From positions 1 through 64,000 of the forward strand of contig NZ_JABWCU010000007.1 in the NCBI RefSeq assembly GCF_018491765.1: 64,000 bases of DNA, in the 5' to 3' direction. The DNA is from Novosphingobium profundi. Lineage in GTDB: Bacteria > Pseudomonadota > Alphaproteobacteria > Sphingomonadales > Sphingomonadaceae. The translations under genes and the position numbers were made by a program. The notes beneath the pieces are model-generated. The model saw only the letters and a list, made by a program, of their open reading frames with translations, did no database searches and was not told the origin of the DNA. This document shows positions 22,897 to 31,519 of this stretch, piece after piece. Numbering within the stretch: position 1 is the stretch's first letter; the number at the start of each line of letters is the position of its first letter.

Positions 22897-23970
22897 ATGA
22901 GCAGCGTAATTTCTGGCCGGGGAGCAACGAACAACGCGACGAGCACGCGGTTCAATCTGCCCCAGCATGAAGCTGACGGCGACTGGCTCGATGACAGGGA
23001 ACAGATCGACGGCCCAGCGGGCAAGCTGCGCACGACGGTCACAGAGCTTTTTCCGAAAACCATTTTGTCTTTTAATTCAAGCCCCGACATACCCTTTGAT
23101 CGGAGCGTGCAACCGTACAACGGCTGCGAACACGGCTGTGTCTATTGCTTCGCGCGGCCTTCGCACGCCTTTCACGATCTCTCTCCCGGGCTCGATTTCG
23201 AAACCCGGCTCTTTGCGAAGCCCGACGCGGCGCGCCTGCTGCGCGAAACGCTTGCGCGGCGCAGCTACCGTCCCGCCCCGATCGCGATGGGCACCAATAC
23301 CGACCCCTACCAGCCGATCGAGGGACGCTACCGCCTGACCCGGCAGATCCTCGAATTGTGCCTCGAAGTGCGTCATCCCGTCACGCTCGTCACGAAGTCG
23401 GACCGGATCCTTGCCGATCTCGACCTGCTGCGCGAAATGGCAAGGTTCGATCTGGTCAGCGTGGGGCTTTCGATCACCAGCCTCGACCCACGGCTTTCAC
23501 AGGCGCTCGAACCGCGCGCGGCAAGCCCTGCCAAGCGCCTGGGAGCCCTGCGCGCCCTGGCCGAGGCGCACGTGCCGGTCCACGCGATGATCGCCCCGGT
23601 TATCCCCGCCATCACCGACCCCGAACTCGAAGCCATCGTCGAGGCCTGCGCCGCCGTGGGAGCCCGCCATGCCCAGTGGATCATGCTGCGTTTGCCCCAC
23701 GAAGTCGCGCCGCTGTTTCGCGAATGGCTCGAGGCGCATTTCCCGGATCGCGCCGGCAAGGTCATGGCCATCATCCGCGAGATGCGCGGAGGCAAGGACA
23801 ACGAGGCGCGCTTTGGCGAACGCTTCCGCCCCCGAAGCGCGTGGGCCGACGTGTTGCGCGGCCGCTTTCGCCTCGCCATGAAGCGCCATGGAATGAGCGC
23901 GCCCGACATCCGGCTGGATTGCAGCCAGTTCCGACGCCCCGCCGCCGATGGCCAGCTGAGCCTGCTCTGA
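22897..23970 (+). CDS. PA0069-family radical SAM protein (spore photoproduct lyase-like)
   Basis: A 357-residue radical SAM enzyme. The 4Fe-4S binding cysteines appear as CEHGCVYC (CxxxCxxC) near residue 80, preceded by SIQPYNGxxHG-like context, and followed by YxFARPSHAF. The family is related to spore photoproduct lyase and occurs in many non-sporulating proteobacteria; the substrate is unproven. Here the gene begins right after a small SOS-controlled gene and has no promoter of its own, so it should be DNA-damage inducible. That supports a role in repair of damaged DNA or nucleotides. Length and domain layout are normal. Confidence 0.88.
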   Translation: MSSVISGRGATNNATSTRFNLPQHEADGDWLDDREQIDGPAGKLRTTVTELFPKTILSFNSSPDIPFDRSVQPYNGCEHGCVYCFARPSHAFHDLSPGLDFETRLFAKPDAARLLRETLARRSYRPAPIAMGTNTDPYQPIEGRYRLTRQILELCLEVRHPVTLVTKSDRILADLDLLREMARFDLVSVGLSITSLDPRLSQALEPRAASPAKRLGALRALAEAHVPVHAMIAPVIPAITDPELEAIVEACAAVGARHAQWIMLRLPHEVAPLFREWLEAHFPDRAGKVMAIIREMRGGKDNEARFGERFRPRSAWADVLRGRFRLAMKRHGMSAPDIRLDCSQFRRPAADGQLSLL

Positions 23971-24033
23971 TCGCGCGCCGCCAACATCGAGCCTGTTGAT
24001 CGCGTCCCATTTGCAAACGGTTGTCGAAGCCTT

Positions 24034-24059
24034 GGAACCGCCAGCGGCGCTGGCACGTT
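24034..24059 (+). promoter_or_regulatory. EcfG-type general stress promoter GGAAC-N17-CGTT
   Basis: GGAAC (24034-24038) and CGTT (24056-24059) match the consensus of the alphaproteobacterial general stress sigma factor EcfG, with the accepted 17-base spacer. The next gene starts 40 bases downstream. Confidence 0.7.
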
Positions 24060-24098
24060 GACCCCTTCAACGAAAACATCACGAAGGGATGCGATACC

Positions 24099-24401
24099 AT
24101 GGCAGACGAATACGTGACCGAAGAACGCCGCACGATGACGAGCGATGCTCCCGCCGCGCAGCCCACCCATACCACGGTGATCCATGAGCGCGGATCCTCC
24201 TCGGGCGGCAGCGGCATCGTCATCGCGCTGGTCCTGCTGGTCGCCGTCATCGGAGGCTTCTACCTCTACAGCCAGACGTCCTCGAGCGAAGCGGCCAAGA
24301 ACAACGCCATTGCCGAAGCGGCAAGCGACGTCGGCAACGCGGCCTCGCAGGTCGGCGACGCGGCCGAGAACGCCGCGGACAAGGTCACCGACGCCAACTG
24401 A
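24099..24401 (+). CDS. Small stress-related single-span membrane protein (100 aa)
   Basis: ATG 24099 has GAAGGGA upstream. Residues 1-35 are polar and cytoplasmic-looking, about 37-57 form one membrane span (GIVIALVLLVAVIGGFYLY), and about 60-100 are an Ala/Asn/Asp-rich amphipathic helix (ASDVGNAASQVGDAAENAAD) with an 11-residue periodicity like LEA or apolipoprotein-type helices. With a consensus EcfG promoter ahead, it is probably induced in general stress and may protect the membrane. No family name is certain. Confidence 0.65.
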   Translation: MADEYVTEERRTMTSDAPAAQPTHTTVIHERGSSSGGSGIVIALVLLVAVIGGFYLYSQTSSSEAAKNNAIAEAASDVGNAASQVGDAAENAADKVTDAN

Positions 24402-24420
24402 TCAGCGCGATCGGGAAAAA

Positions 24421-24465
24421 GACAAAGGGCCGGTGCACCGCAAGGCGATGCACCGGCCCTTTGTC
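24421..24465. terminator. Bidirectional terminator, 17-bp perfect stem
   Basis: GACAAAGGGCCGGTGCA (24421-24437) pairs fully with 24449-24465. It has A-rich and T-rich flanks for both directions and separates convergent genes (24,099 and dnaE). Confidence 0.9.
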
Positions 24466-24491
24466 TTTCGTCAAACCTGCGGGGGCGCCCG

Positions 24492-27400
24492 TCAGGCGGC
24501 GCGGCGCACGCCTTCAGGCCCTCTGCGGGCGATGAGCGAGATGTTGGAGAGCCCCTCCACGCTGGCGAGTTGCTCGGCGAATTCACCGTCGAGCGCGAAG
24601 TCGCGCCCCAGCCGGACCTGCTGGCGGCGCCCCTCGGGAAGCCGGAGCGTCGCGATGACTTCCCCGCTCCCCTTCGCGCCTTCGCGGATCAGCAGCGCCA
24701 ATTCCTGGATTGCCTCGACCGTGCTCACCTCGAGTTGCAAGAGCATGCGCGCATTTGCCGTCACTTCGGCGAGTGGACGCCCCCCGCGCACGGTCACGCG
24801 CGGCGGCTCGTCCTCGCTGGGGCTGTCGAGCTCGACGGTGAGCAGGAGGCAGGCATTCTCCTTGCCCCAGGCGACGAAACTGTCGACCATGTTCTCCTCG
24901 AAGCAACAGGCCGAGAAATTGCCCGATGCGTCCGAGTAATCGACCATCACGAAGTCCTTGCCGCGCTTGGTCTTGCGCTTCTGGACGTTCTCCACCATCG
25001 CGGCCATGACCGCGCCCGACTTGCCGCCGGACGCTCCGCCCGCCATCAGGCTGGAATAAGTCCGCGCGCCGTTGGCCGAGGCCACCGCCCGGAACTGCTC
25101 CACCGGGTGCGCGGCGAAGTAGAAGCCGAAGACCTCGCGCTCTTTGGCCATCTGGTCCATCCGGCTCCACGGCTTGGCGTCGACGAGACGCAGGCCCTGT
25201 ACGACGTGATCCTCGCCCCCGAACAGGCCGCCCTGGCTCGAATTGCGCTCGCGCGCGGCCATGTCGGCCTCGGCGAGCAGCGTGTCGGCGTTGGCGATGA
25301 CCTTGGCGCGGTTGGGCTCGAGACTGTCGAGACCGCCCGCCGCGCCCAGGCTTTCCAGCAGGCGCCGGTTCATCGAGCCAGCGGGCGCGCGGCGGAACAG
25401 GTCGTCGAGGCTCTCGAACACGCCGTTCGCCTCGCGCTCCTGGACAACCGCGTCCATCGCCTTCTCGCCCACGTTGCGGATGCCCGCCAGCGCATAGCGC
25501 ACGGCAAGGCTGTCGTGCGTCTCCTCGACGATGAACTCGGCTTCCGAGCGGTTGATGTCGGGCGGTGCCAGTTCGATGCCGTTGCGACGCATGTCGTCGA
25601 CGAAGATCGCCAGCTTTTCCGACTGGTGCATGTCGAAGCACATCGCCGCGGCATAGAACTCGTGCGGATAGTGCGCCTTGAACCAGGCCGTGTGGTAGGC
25701 CAGCAGCGCGTAAGCGGCCGCGTGCGACTTGTTGAAGCCGTAGCCGGCGAATTTGTCGATCAAGTCGAACAGCTCGTTTGCCTTGGGCGCGTCGATGTCG
25801 GAGACGGCCTTGCACCCCTCGACGAAGCGCTTGCGCTGTTTGTCCATCTCGGCCTGGACCTTCTTGCCCATCGCGCGGCGCAGCAAGTCTGCATCGCCCA
25901 GCGAGTATCCCGCCAGGATCTGCGCGGCCTGCATGACCTGTTCCTGATAGACGAAGATGCCGTAGGTTTCCTCGAGGATGCCCTTGAGCTTGTCATGCGG
26001 GTACATGATCTTCTCGAGCCCGTTCTTGCGTCGGCCGAAGAGCGGGATGTTGTCCATCGGGCCCGGACGGTAGAGCGAAACGAGCGCGATGATGTCGCCG
26101 AAATTGGTCGGCTTCACGGCCGCGAGCGTGCGGCGCATGCCTTCCGATTCGAGCTGGAACACGCCCACCGTGTCGCCGCGCTTAAGGAGTTCGTACGTAG
26201 CCGGATCGTCCCAGCTCAGCGTCGAGAGGTCGATCTTGATACCCCGCCGCTCAAGCAGGTCGCAAGCCCGGCGCAGCACCGAAAGCGTCTTGAGGCCGAG
26301 GAAGTCGAACTTGATGAGGCCGGTGTCCTCGACATACTTCATGTCGAACTGGGTCACCGGCATGTCCGAACGCGGGTCGCGGTAGAGCGGGACGAGCTGC
26401 TCGAGCGGACGGTCGCCGATGACCACGCCCGCCGCGTGGGTCGAGGAGTTGCGCGGCATGCCCTCGAGCTGGATGGCGAGGTCGACGAGGCGCTTCACTT
26501 CGTGGTCGGTGTCGTATTCCCGGCGGAATTCCTCGACCGCGGGGGTGACCGAACCGTCCTTCTCCTTCTTGCCGTTGAGCGCCTGGTCAAGCGTCCACGG
26601 GTCGGTCGGATGGTTGGGCACCATCTTGCACAGGCTGTCGACGCGGCCGTAGCCCATCTGGAGGATGCGCCCGCAGTCGCGCAGCACCGCGCGCGCCTTC
26701 ATCTTGCCGAAGGTGATGATCTGCGCGACGTGGTCGTGCCCGTACTTCTTCTGCACGTAGCGGATCGTCTCGCCACGCCGCGTTTCGCAAAAGTCGATGT
26801 CGAAGTCGGGCATCGAGACGCGTTCCGGGTTGAGGAAGCGTTCGAAGAGCAGACCGAGCTTGAGCGGATCGAGGTCGGTGATGGTCAGCGCCCAGGCGAC
26901 CAGCGAGCCCGCACCCGAACCACGCCCCGGGCCCACCGGAATGCCGTTGTCCTTGGACCACTTGATGAAGTCGGCAACGATCAGGAAGTAGCCGGGAAAG
27001 CCCATGCCGACGATGATGTCGATCTCGAACTTCAGGCGCTTGGCGTAATCGACGAAGTCCTCGGTCACCCCTTTCTCGCGCAAGACCTCATAGGCTGCGG
27101 CAAGCTCGTCGCCCTCGAGTGCAAGCGCCTCGTCGAGTTCGTCCTCGGTGACGTCGGGCCAGTAGGGCGTCAGGCGACGCGCGAGGCCCCGGCGCGAATC
27201 GCGCGCGAGCATGCGCGCTTCGCCTTCCTTGTCGCCGGCAAGGCTGGGCAGCAGCGCGCCGCGGCGCGGCGGGATATAGGCGCAGCGCTGGGCGACGACG
27301 AGCGTGTTGGCCATCGCCTCAGGGAGATCGGCGAACATCTCCTCCATGACCTCGATCGGCTTGACCCAGCGTTCGGTCGAGGAACGCGGGCGCTCGGCCG

Positions 27401-28094
27401 CGTCGACCTGCGTCGAGTTGGCGATGCACAACATGGCGTCGTGCGCGGAATGGAACGTGCTTTCCGAGTACTGCGCCGGATTGGTCGCGACGAGCGGGAT
27501 ATCGCGTGCGTAGGCGAGCTCGACCAGTGCCTCCTCGCTCGCGTCCTCGACCTCTTCGCCGGTCCGCGCGATCTCGATGTAGAGGCGCTCGGGAAACAGG
27601 CGCTCCAAGCTCTCGCAATAGCGTGCGGCGGCCTCATCCCTGCCTTCGGCGTAGAGCCTTGCGAGCGCGCCCTCGCCCCCACCGGTCAGGCACAGAAGTC
27701 CCTCGGTATAGCCTTCCAGCGAAGCGAGCTCGACGTGCGGCTCGAGCTCGAGCGGGCGTTCGAGGTGCGCGCGGCTGACGTGGCGGCACAGGTTCTCCCA
27801 GCCCGCCTCGTTCTGCGCGAAGAGTGCCAGCCAGTCGATCGGCCGCTCCTGCCCCTGCGCGACGCCACCGGGCCGCGCGATCGCGAGGAAAGTGCCGACG
27901 ATCGGCTGAATCCCCGCGCCCTTGGCCGCCTGCGCATATGTCGGAGCGGCATAGAGGCCATTGCGGTCGCAGATCGCCATGGCTGGAAATCCACGCGTCT
28001 TCGCGAGCTTTGCCATCGCCTTGGGGTCGATCGAGCCGTCCAGCATGGTGAAACTGGAAAAGATGCGCAAAGGGACGAAAGGAGAGAAGGCCAT
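24492..28094 (-). CDS. dnaE: DNA polymerase III alpha subunit
   Basis: A 1200-residue replicative polymerase subunit. The N-terminal PHP domain begins FVPLRIFSSFTMLDGSI. The polymerase active site shows PDFDIDFCETRRGETI (two catalytic aspartates), followed by fingers, and near the C-terminus an OB-fold and tau-binding region. The length is that of DnaE1, not the shorter error-prone DnaE2, and no imuA/imuB lies nearby. lolD and lolC lie upstream on the same strand, as often seen in alphaproteobacteria, although other genes intervene here. On the minus strand, TTAACCAT (28206-28199), an 8-base half-site form of the CtrA motif, lies about 105 bases upstream. Confidence 0.97.
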   Translation of the reverse strand: MAFSPFVPLRIFSSFTMLDGSIDPKAMAKLAKTRGFPAMAICDRNGLYAAPTYAQAAKGAGIQPIVGTFLAIARPGGVAQGQERPIDWLALFAQNEAGWENLCRHVSRAHLERPLELEPHVELASLEGYTEGLLCLTGGGEGALARLYAEGRDEAAARYCESLERLFPERLYIEIARTGEEVEDASEEALVELAYARDIPLVATNPAQYSESTFHSAHDAMLCIANSTQVDAAERPRSSTERWVKPIEVMEEMFADLPEAMANTLVVAQRCAYIPPRRGALLPSLAGDKEGEARMLARDSRRGLARRLTPYWPDVTEDELDEALALEGDELAAAYEVLREKGVTEDFVDYAKRLKFEIDIIVGMGFPGYFLIVADFIKWSKDNGIPVGPGRGSGAGSLVAWALTITDLDPLKLGLLFERFLNPERVSMPDFDIDFCETRRGETIRYVQKKYGHDHVAQIITFGKMKARAVLRDCGRILQMGYGRVDSLCKMVPNHPTDPWTLDQALNGKKEKDGSVTPAVEEFRREYDTDHEVKRLVDLAIQLEGMPRNSSTHAAGVVIGDRPLEQLVPLYRDPRSDMPVTQFDMKYVEDTGLIKFDFLGLKTLSVLRRACDLLERRGIKIDLSTLSWDDPATYELLKRGDTVGVFQLESEGMRRTLAAVKPTNFGDIIALVSLYRPGPMDNIPLFGRRKNGLEKIMYPHDKLKGILEETYGIFVYQEQVMQAAQILAGYSLGDADLLRRAMGKKVQAEMDKQRKRFVEGCKAVSDIDAPKANELFDLIDKFAGYGFNKSHAAAYALLAYHTAWFKAHYPHEFYAAAMCFDMHQSEKLAIFVDDMRRNGIELAPPDINRSEAEFIVEETHDSLAVRYALAGIRNVGEKAMDAVVQEREANGVFESLDDLFRRAPAGSMNRRLLESLGAAGGLDSLEPNRAKVIANADTLLAEADMAARERNSSQGGLFGGEDHVVQGLRLVDAKPWSRMDQMAKEREVFGFYFAAHPVEQFRAVASANGARTYSSLMAGGASGGKSGAVMAAMVENVQKRKTKRGKDFVMVDYSDASGNFSACCFEENMVDSFVAWGKENACLLLTVELDSPSEDEPPRVTVRGGRPLAEVTANARMLLQLEVSTVEAIQELALLIREGAKGSGEVIATLRLPEGRRQQVRLGRDFALDGEFAEQLASVEGLSNISLIARRGPEGVRRAA

Positions 28095-28541
28095 CTGCGG
28101 AATTTAGGCATCGCCCCATGCTCGGATCAAGGGCTTGGCTCCACTCTGCCGGGGATATAGCCCGTCTCCGGGCCAGCATGTTGCAGTGCGCGAAAAACAT
28201 GGTTAACATTCCCCCTAACGACACCCCCTTCACAGCTGCCAATGTGGGTGATAAATGCGAATCAACTACCTGGATATTATAGAAATTTAGACACCCGCAC
28301 GACCGCACCAGCAAAGTTAGCGAATTTTCAATCCGCAAACGAAGCTTTAAGGACATTTGTCTAAGTTCGGTGGCGACTAGGGATCGTGCGCAGGCACGAC
28401 GGACATCAACCGAGACGACGCGAGGTCGGTACCTGGAGGGCTTGGTCAGGTAGCGATCGTGCGTCGCACTGCGAGAGAACCAGACCGTTATGCCCGCAAC
28501 GTACCGGCAGCCGATCGCTGCGCCACGCGACTGAAACGCGC
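28095..28541. other. Intergenic region between dnaE and the GGDEF gene
   Basis: Divergent promoter region of about 450 bases, more AT-rich than its surroundings around 28,240-28,350. It contains ATGGTTAA (28199-28206; TTAACCAT on the minus strand). Open frames here have no ribosome-binding site or family resemblance. No RNA gene was recognised. Confidence 0.5.
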
Positions 28542-29852
28542 GTGCCTGATATCGCCACCATAGCGCTGTGCAGCACGGCCTGCGCCGGCCTTCTGTGCAT
28601 CGCCATGATCCTGTCCTGGTTCAAGGACGGGCGCCCCCGACACAGCTTCTGGCTCTTCGCGCCTTTCGCCCTGGCGCTGCCCGCCGGTGTGCTCCTTTCC
28701 TATCCCGACCGCTTCGGCACACAGATCGCGCTGGCCTTCGGCTGGTTCCTGTTGACGCTGGTCTATGCAGCAACCTGGCAAACCGCGCGGTTCGCAGCCG
28801 GGCGCAAGCCGCGCTTCGCGCTGGCTTTCCTGGCCTGCTTCGTGCCGCTGGTGATCTCGCTTACGCTGGGCAGCGCCGAGCTCCACGCGCAGTGGCGGAT
28901 GCTGCCTCGCGCCCTGCTCATGGCCGTGTTCTGCCTGCTGGCCGCGCGCGAATTCCGCCGGCTGGCCGACCGCCACCTGCCTTCGGCGCAGGCCTTAGCG
29001 TGGGTCTTCCTGGGCTTTGGCATCTTTCATGCCTTGCGCAGTCCACTGGCTTTCGTGCTGCCCGCTCCGTTCGGGGCGCGGGATGTACAAGTATGGGCCA
29101 TCGCGGCCTTCAACTTCCAGATCGTGCTCAACGGCCTGCTGCTCGGCGTGTTCATGACCACGCTGGGCCGCGAGCGCATATCCATGCACCACTTCCACCT
29201 CGCCATGGTCGATCCGCTGACCGGCGTCGGCAACCGCCGCGCGTTCGACCGCCGGCTTGCCCAGATCCTGGGTGATACGGCAGCGAACCACGCAGGCGCG
29301 GACAAGGACCGGCCACTTGCGGTCGCCGTCCTCGACATCGACAACTTCAAGGCCGTCAATGACCGCTTCGGCCACAGCTTCGGCGACATCGTCATCGCCG
29401 GCGCCGCCAACATCGCCTGCGACGCCATCGGCCATCGCAATGTCTTCCGCCTCGGCGGGGAGGAATTCGCGGTCGTGATCGAGGGCCATCGCCCCCCCAT
29501 CGCCGAAGCGATGGTCGAAGGCATGCGCCTTGGCTTCTCGATGCTCAGCCATGTCGCCAATGAGGTATCGCACCGCGCGACGTTGAGCGCGGGCGTGGCG
29601 ATCGCGGGCCCCCATTCGGATGCCGGTGACCTCCTTTCCGAAGCCGATCGCGCGCTCTACCTTGCCAAGGCGCTCGGCCGCAATCGAACCGTCGTTGCCG
29701 ACGAAGCGACAATGTCGCGATTGATGGATGAGGCGCTCCACGACATGGTTCCCGACCAGAAGGAGCGCGGCCGCGCGAACGATCGCGAAGAGGGTGACGG
29801 ACCGGCCAAGGACGGCAATCTCGTGCCGCTGACAGGGCGCAAACGCGCCTGA
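28542..29852 (+). CDS. Membrane-bound GGDEF diguanylate cyclase
   Basis: GTG 28542 is the likely start (VPDIATIALCSTACAGLL); upstream codons are Arg-rich intergenic sequence. The first 190 residues or so hold about five to six membrane spans. The C-terminal GGDEF domain has RLGGEEF, so the active-site GGEEF is intact, plus DIDNFKAVNDRFGH for metal and substrate binding. The RxxD inhibitory site five residues before GGEEF is absent (NVFR), so product inhibition is unlikely at this site. It would make cyclic di-GMP, which could be sensed by the PilZ proteins encoded at 35,349 and 53,692. The extreme C-terminus is a charged tail. Confidence 0.87.
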   Translation: MPDIATIALCSTACAGLLCIAMILSWFKDGRPRHSFWLFAPFALALPAGVLLSYPDRFGTQIALAFGWFLLTLVYAATWQTARFAAGRKPRFALAFLACFVPLVISLTLGSAELHAQWRMLPRALLMAVFCLLAAREFRRLADRHLPSAQALAWVFLGFGIFHALRSPLAFVLPAPFGARDVQVWAIAAFNFQIVLNGLLLGVFMTTLGRERISMHHFHLAMVDPLTGVGNRRAFDRRLAQILGDTAANHAGADKDRPLAVAVLDIDNFKAVNDRFGHSFGDIVIAGAANIACDAIGHRNVFRLGGEEFAVVIEGHRPPIAEAMVEGMRLGFSMLSHVANEVSHRATLSAGVAIAGPHSDAGDLLSEADRALYLAKALGRNRTVVADEATMSRLMDEALHDMVPDQKERGRANDREEGDGPAKDGNLVPLTGRKRA

Positions 29853-29899
29853 CCGGCTCCCACGGCGAGGCCCGCCCCTTCGGGGCAAGCTTGGCCAGC

Positions 29900-30397
29900 C
29901 TAGAGCAAGGCTTCGATATCGCGCGCTATGGCCTCGGGCTTGTCGCGCGGGCCATAGCGCCGCACCACCTGGCCATCTCGACCAATCAGGAACTTGGTGA
30001 AGTTCCACTTGATCGAGGTGCTGCCCAGCAGTCCGGGCGCCTCGGCCTTGAGCCACTGGAACAATGGGTCCGCGGCGTCGCCGTTGACCTCGATCTTGCC
30101 CATGAGCGGGAACGAGAGCCCGAAATTGACCTCGCAGAACTGGGCAATCTCGTCGGCAGAGCCAGGCTCCTGGCCGCCGAACTGGTTGCAGGGGAAGGCG
30201 ATGACTTCGAAGCCGCGGGATCCATAGGCTTGCCAGAGCGCCTCGAGCCCCTTGTACTGCGGCGTGAAACCGCACTTGCTGGCCGTATTGACGACCAGCA
30301 CCACCTTGCCGAGACGGTCAGACAGGCTGACCGTCTCGCCATTGGGCAGCGTCGCCGAAAAATCGGCGATCGAGCGAGGTGAAGCGGGTTCAGTCAC
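29900..30397 (-). CDS. Glutathione peroxidase family protein
   Basis: A 165-residue thiol peroxidase. The catalytic cysteine is in NTASKCGFTPQYKGL, with the conserved FPCNQFGGQEPG and KWNFTKFLIGRDG blocks that supply Gln and Trp/Asn of the active site. It is a Cys, not selenocysteine, enzyme; many bacterial members use thioredoxin. The start is a GTG at 30397 that overlaps the stop of the preceding small gene, so translation is coupled. Longer frames upstream belong to that gene on another frame. It reduces hydrogen or lipid peroxides in the cytoplasm. Confidence 0.9.
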   Translation of the reverse strand: MTEPASPRSIADFSATLPNGETVSLSDRLGKVVLVVNTASKCGFTPQYKGLEALWQAYGSRGFEVIAFPCNQFGGQEPGSADEIAQFCEVNFGLSFPLMGKIEVNGDAADPLFQWLKAEAPGLLGSTSIKWNFTKFLIGRDGQVVRRYGPRDKPEAIARDIEALL

Positions 30398-30674
30398 CCG
30401 TCTTGGGGAAATCGGCGCGCCGGTAGAGCGCAACGATCTCGCTGTACTTGAAGGTGCGGTCGCCGTCCTTCTGGATCGCGTAGTCGGGACGCTTTTCCTC
30501 GGGAATGTCCATGATGAACTCGATGAGTTCCGCCACCGTGCCACGGCGAAGCGTCTTGAAGCGATGGAACAGGCCGCCGCCGTCCTCACACTTGTGCAGT
30601 TCGGCCGAATCGTTCCAGGCAAAGCCCGTCGCGGCGCCTTCGCCGCCGTGGATGGTGGAGGGATTGTCGCTCAT
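30390..30674 (-). CDS. Conserved hypothetical protein (94 aa) upstream of glutathione peroxidase
   Basis: A 94-residue acidic soluble protein (MSDNPSTIHGGEGAATGF...). The core FHRFKTLRRGTVAELIEFIMDIP looks like a helical domain with a short beta tail. It overlaps the peroxidase start by eight bases, so the two are co-translated. No domain is recognised; a link to peroxide defence is only by neighbourhood. Confidence 0.65.
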   Translation of the reverse strand: MSDNPSTIHGGEGAATGFAWNDSAELHKCEDGGGLFHRFKTLRRGTVAELIEFIMDIPEEKRPDYAIQKDGDRTFKYSEIVALYRRADFPKTGD

Positions 30675-30805
30675 CGCGCGGACCTTTCCTGTTCACGGAC
30701 CGGGACCGGGCGGAAAATCCCGGCATCCCCGTCCCTTTATTGTTTCGATATATTTCATCTGGCGTCAGAGCGCATCGAAATCAACGCATGACGCCCTGAA
30801 AAGTT

Positions 30806-31519
30806 CTAGTTGAGCACACCTTCGTGCAGCCGAACGACCCGGTCCATGGCGGCAGCCAGGCGTTCGTTGTGGGTCGCGACAAGAGCCGCGCTGCCCTGCC
30901 CGCGCACGAGTTCGAGGAACTGGCCGAAAACCGTGTCCGCCGTCGCCTCGTCGAGATTGCCGGTGGGTTCGTCGGCAAGCACCAACCGGGGGGTATTGGC
31001 GAGCGCGCGGGCCACGGCCACGCGCTGCTGCTCGCCGCCCGACAGCGCGCTCGGCCGGTGTTCGAGCCGCGCACCCAGGCCGAGCGAGGAGAGCAGCGTC
31101 TTCGCACGCTCCTCGCAGGCCACACGGGGGCGCCCGGTAATGAGCTGGGGCAGCACCACATTCTCGATCGCGTTGAAATCGGGGAGGAGGTGGTGAAACT
31201 GGTAGACGAAGCCGATGTGGTCACGCCGCACCGCCGCGCGCGCATCCTTGCCCAGGTTGCTGGCGTCGATCCCGGCGATCTCGATTCGACCTCCGAATCC
31301 CCCCTCCAGCAGCCCGATTGCCTGCAACATGGTCGACTTGCCCGAGCCCGAAGGCCCCAGCAGCGCGACGATCTCGCCCGGCCGGACCTCGAGGTCGACG
31401 CCGCGCAGCACGTCGATGCGCACGCCGCCCTGCTCGAAGCTGCGGGTGACCTTGGAGAGGCGCACCACCGGATCGGTGCGCGGGTCGGCCGGGGCGGGAA
31501 CGACGAGGGGATCACTCAT
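30806..31519 (-). CDS. lolD: Lipoprotein-releasing ABC transporter ATPase LolD
   Basis: A 237-residue ABC ATPase with Walker [10 protein letters not shown], signature [15 protein letters not shown], Walker [13 protein letters not shown] and the H-loop ATHNERLA. The GNLDE after Walker B and the size are typical of the MacB/LolD subfamily. It overlaps the preceding permease gene by eight bases, so they form the operon lolC-lolD. The complex sits in the inner membrane and releases lipoproteins destined for the outer membrane. The bamD lipoprotein gene in this window is one possible client. Confidence 0.92.
   Translation of the reverse strand: MSDPLVVPAPADPRTDPVVRLSKVTRSFEQGGVRIDVLRGVDLEVRPGEIVALLGPSGSGKSTMLQAIGLLEGGFGGRIEIAGIDASNLGKDARAAVRRDHIGFVYQFHHLLPDFNAIENVVLPQLITGRPRVACEERAKTLLSSLGLGARLEHRPSALSGGEQQRVAVARALANTPRLVLADEPTGNLDEATADTVFGQFLELVRGQGSAALVATHNERLAAAMDRVVRLHEGVLN

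Noticed and set aside
24570-28160. An almost 1200-codon open frame on the plus strand opposite dnaE
   Set aside because: It mirrors dnaE exactly, is rich in Arg, Val, Asp and His as expected of an antisense reading of high-GC coding DNA, and has no recognisable motif.
28199-28206. TTAACCAT upstream of dnaE as a CtrA site
   Set aside because: A single eight-base match in an AT-rich gap is too likely by chance to claim regulation; it is only mentioned in the dnaE entry.
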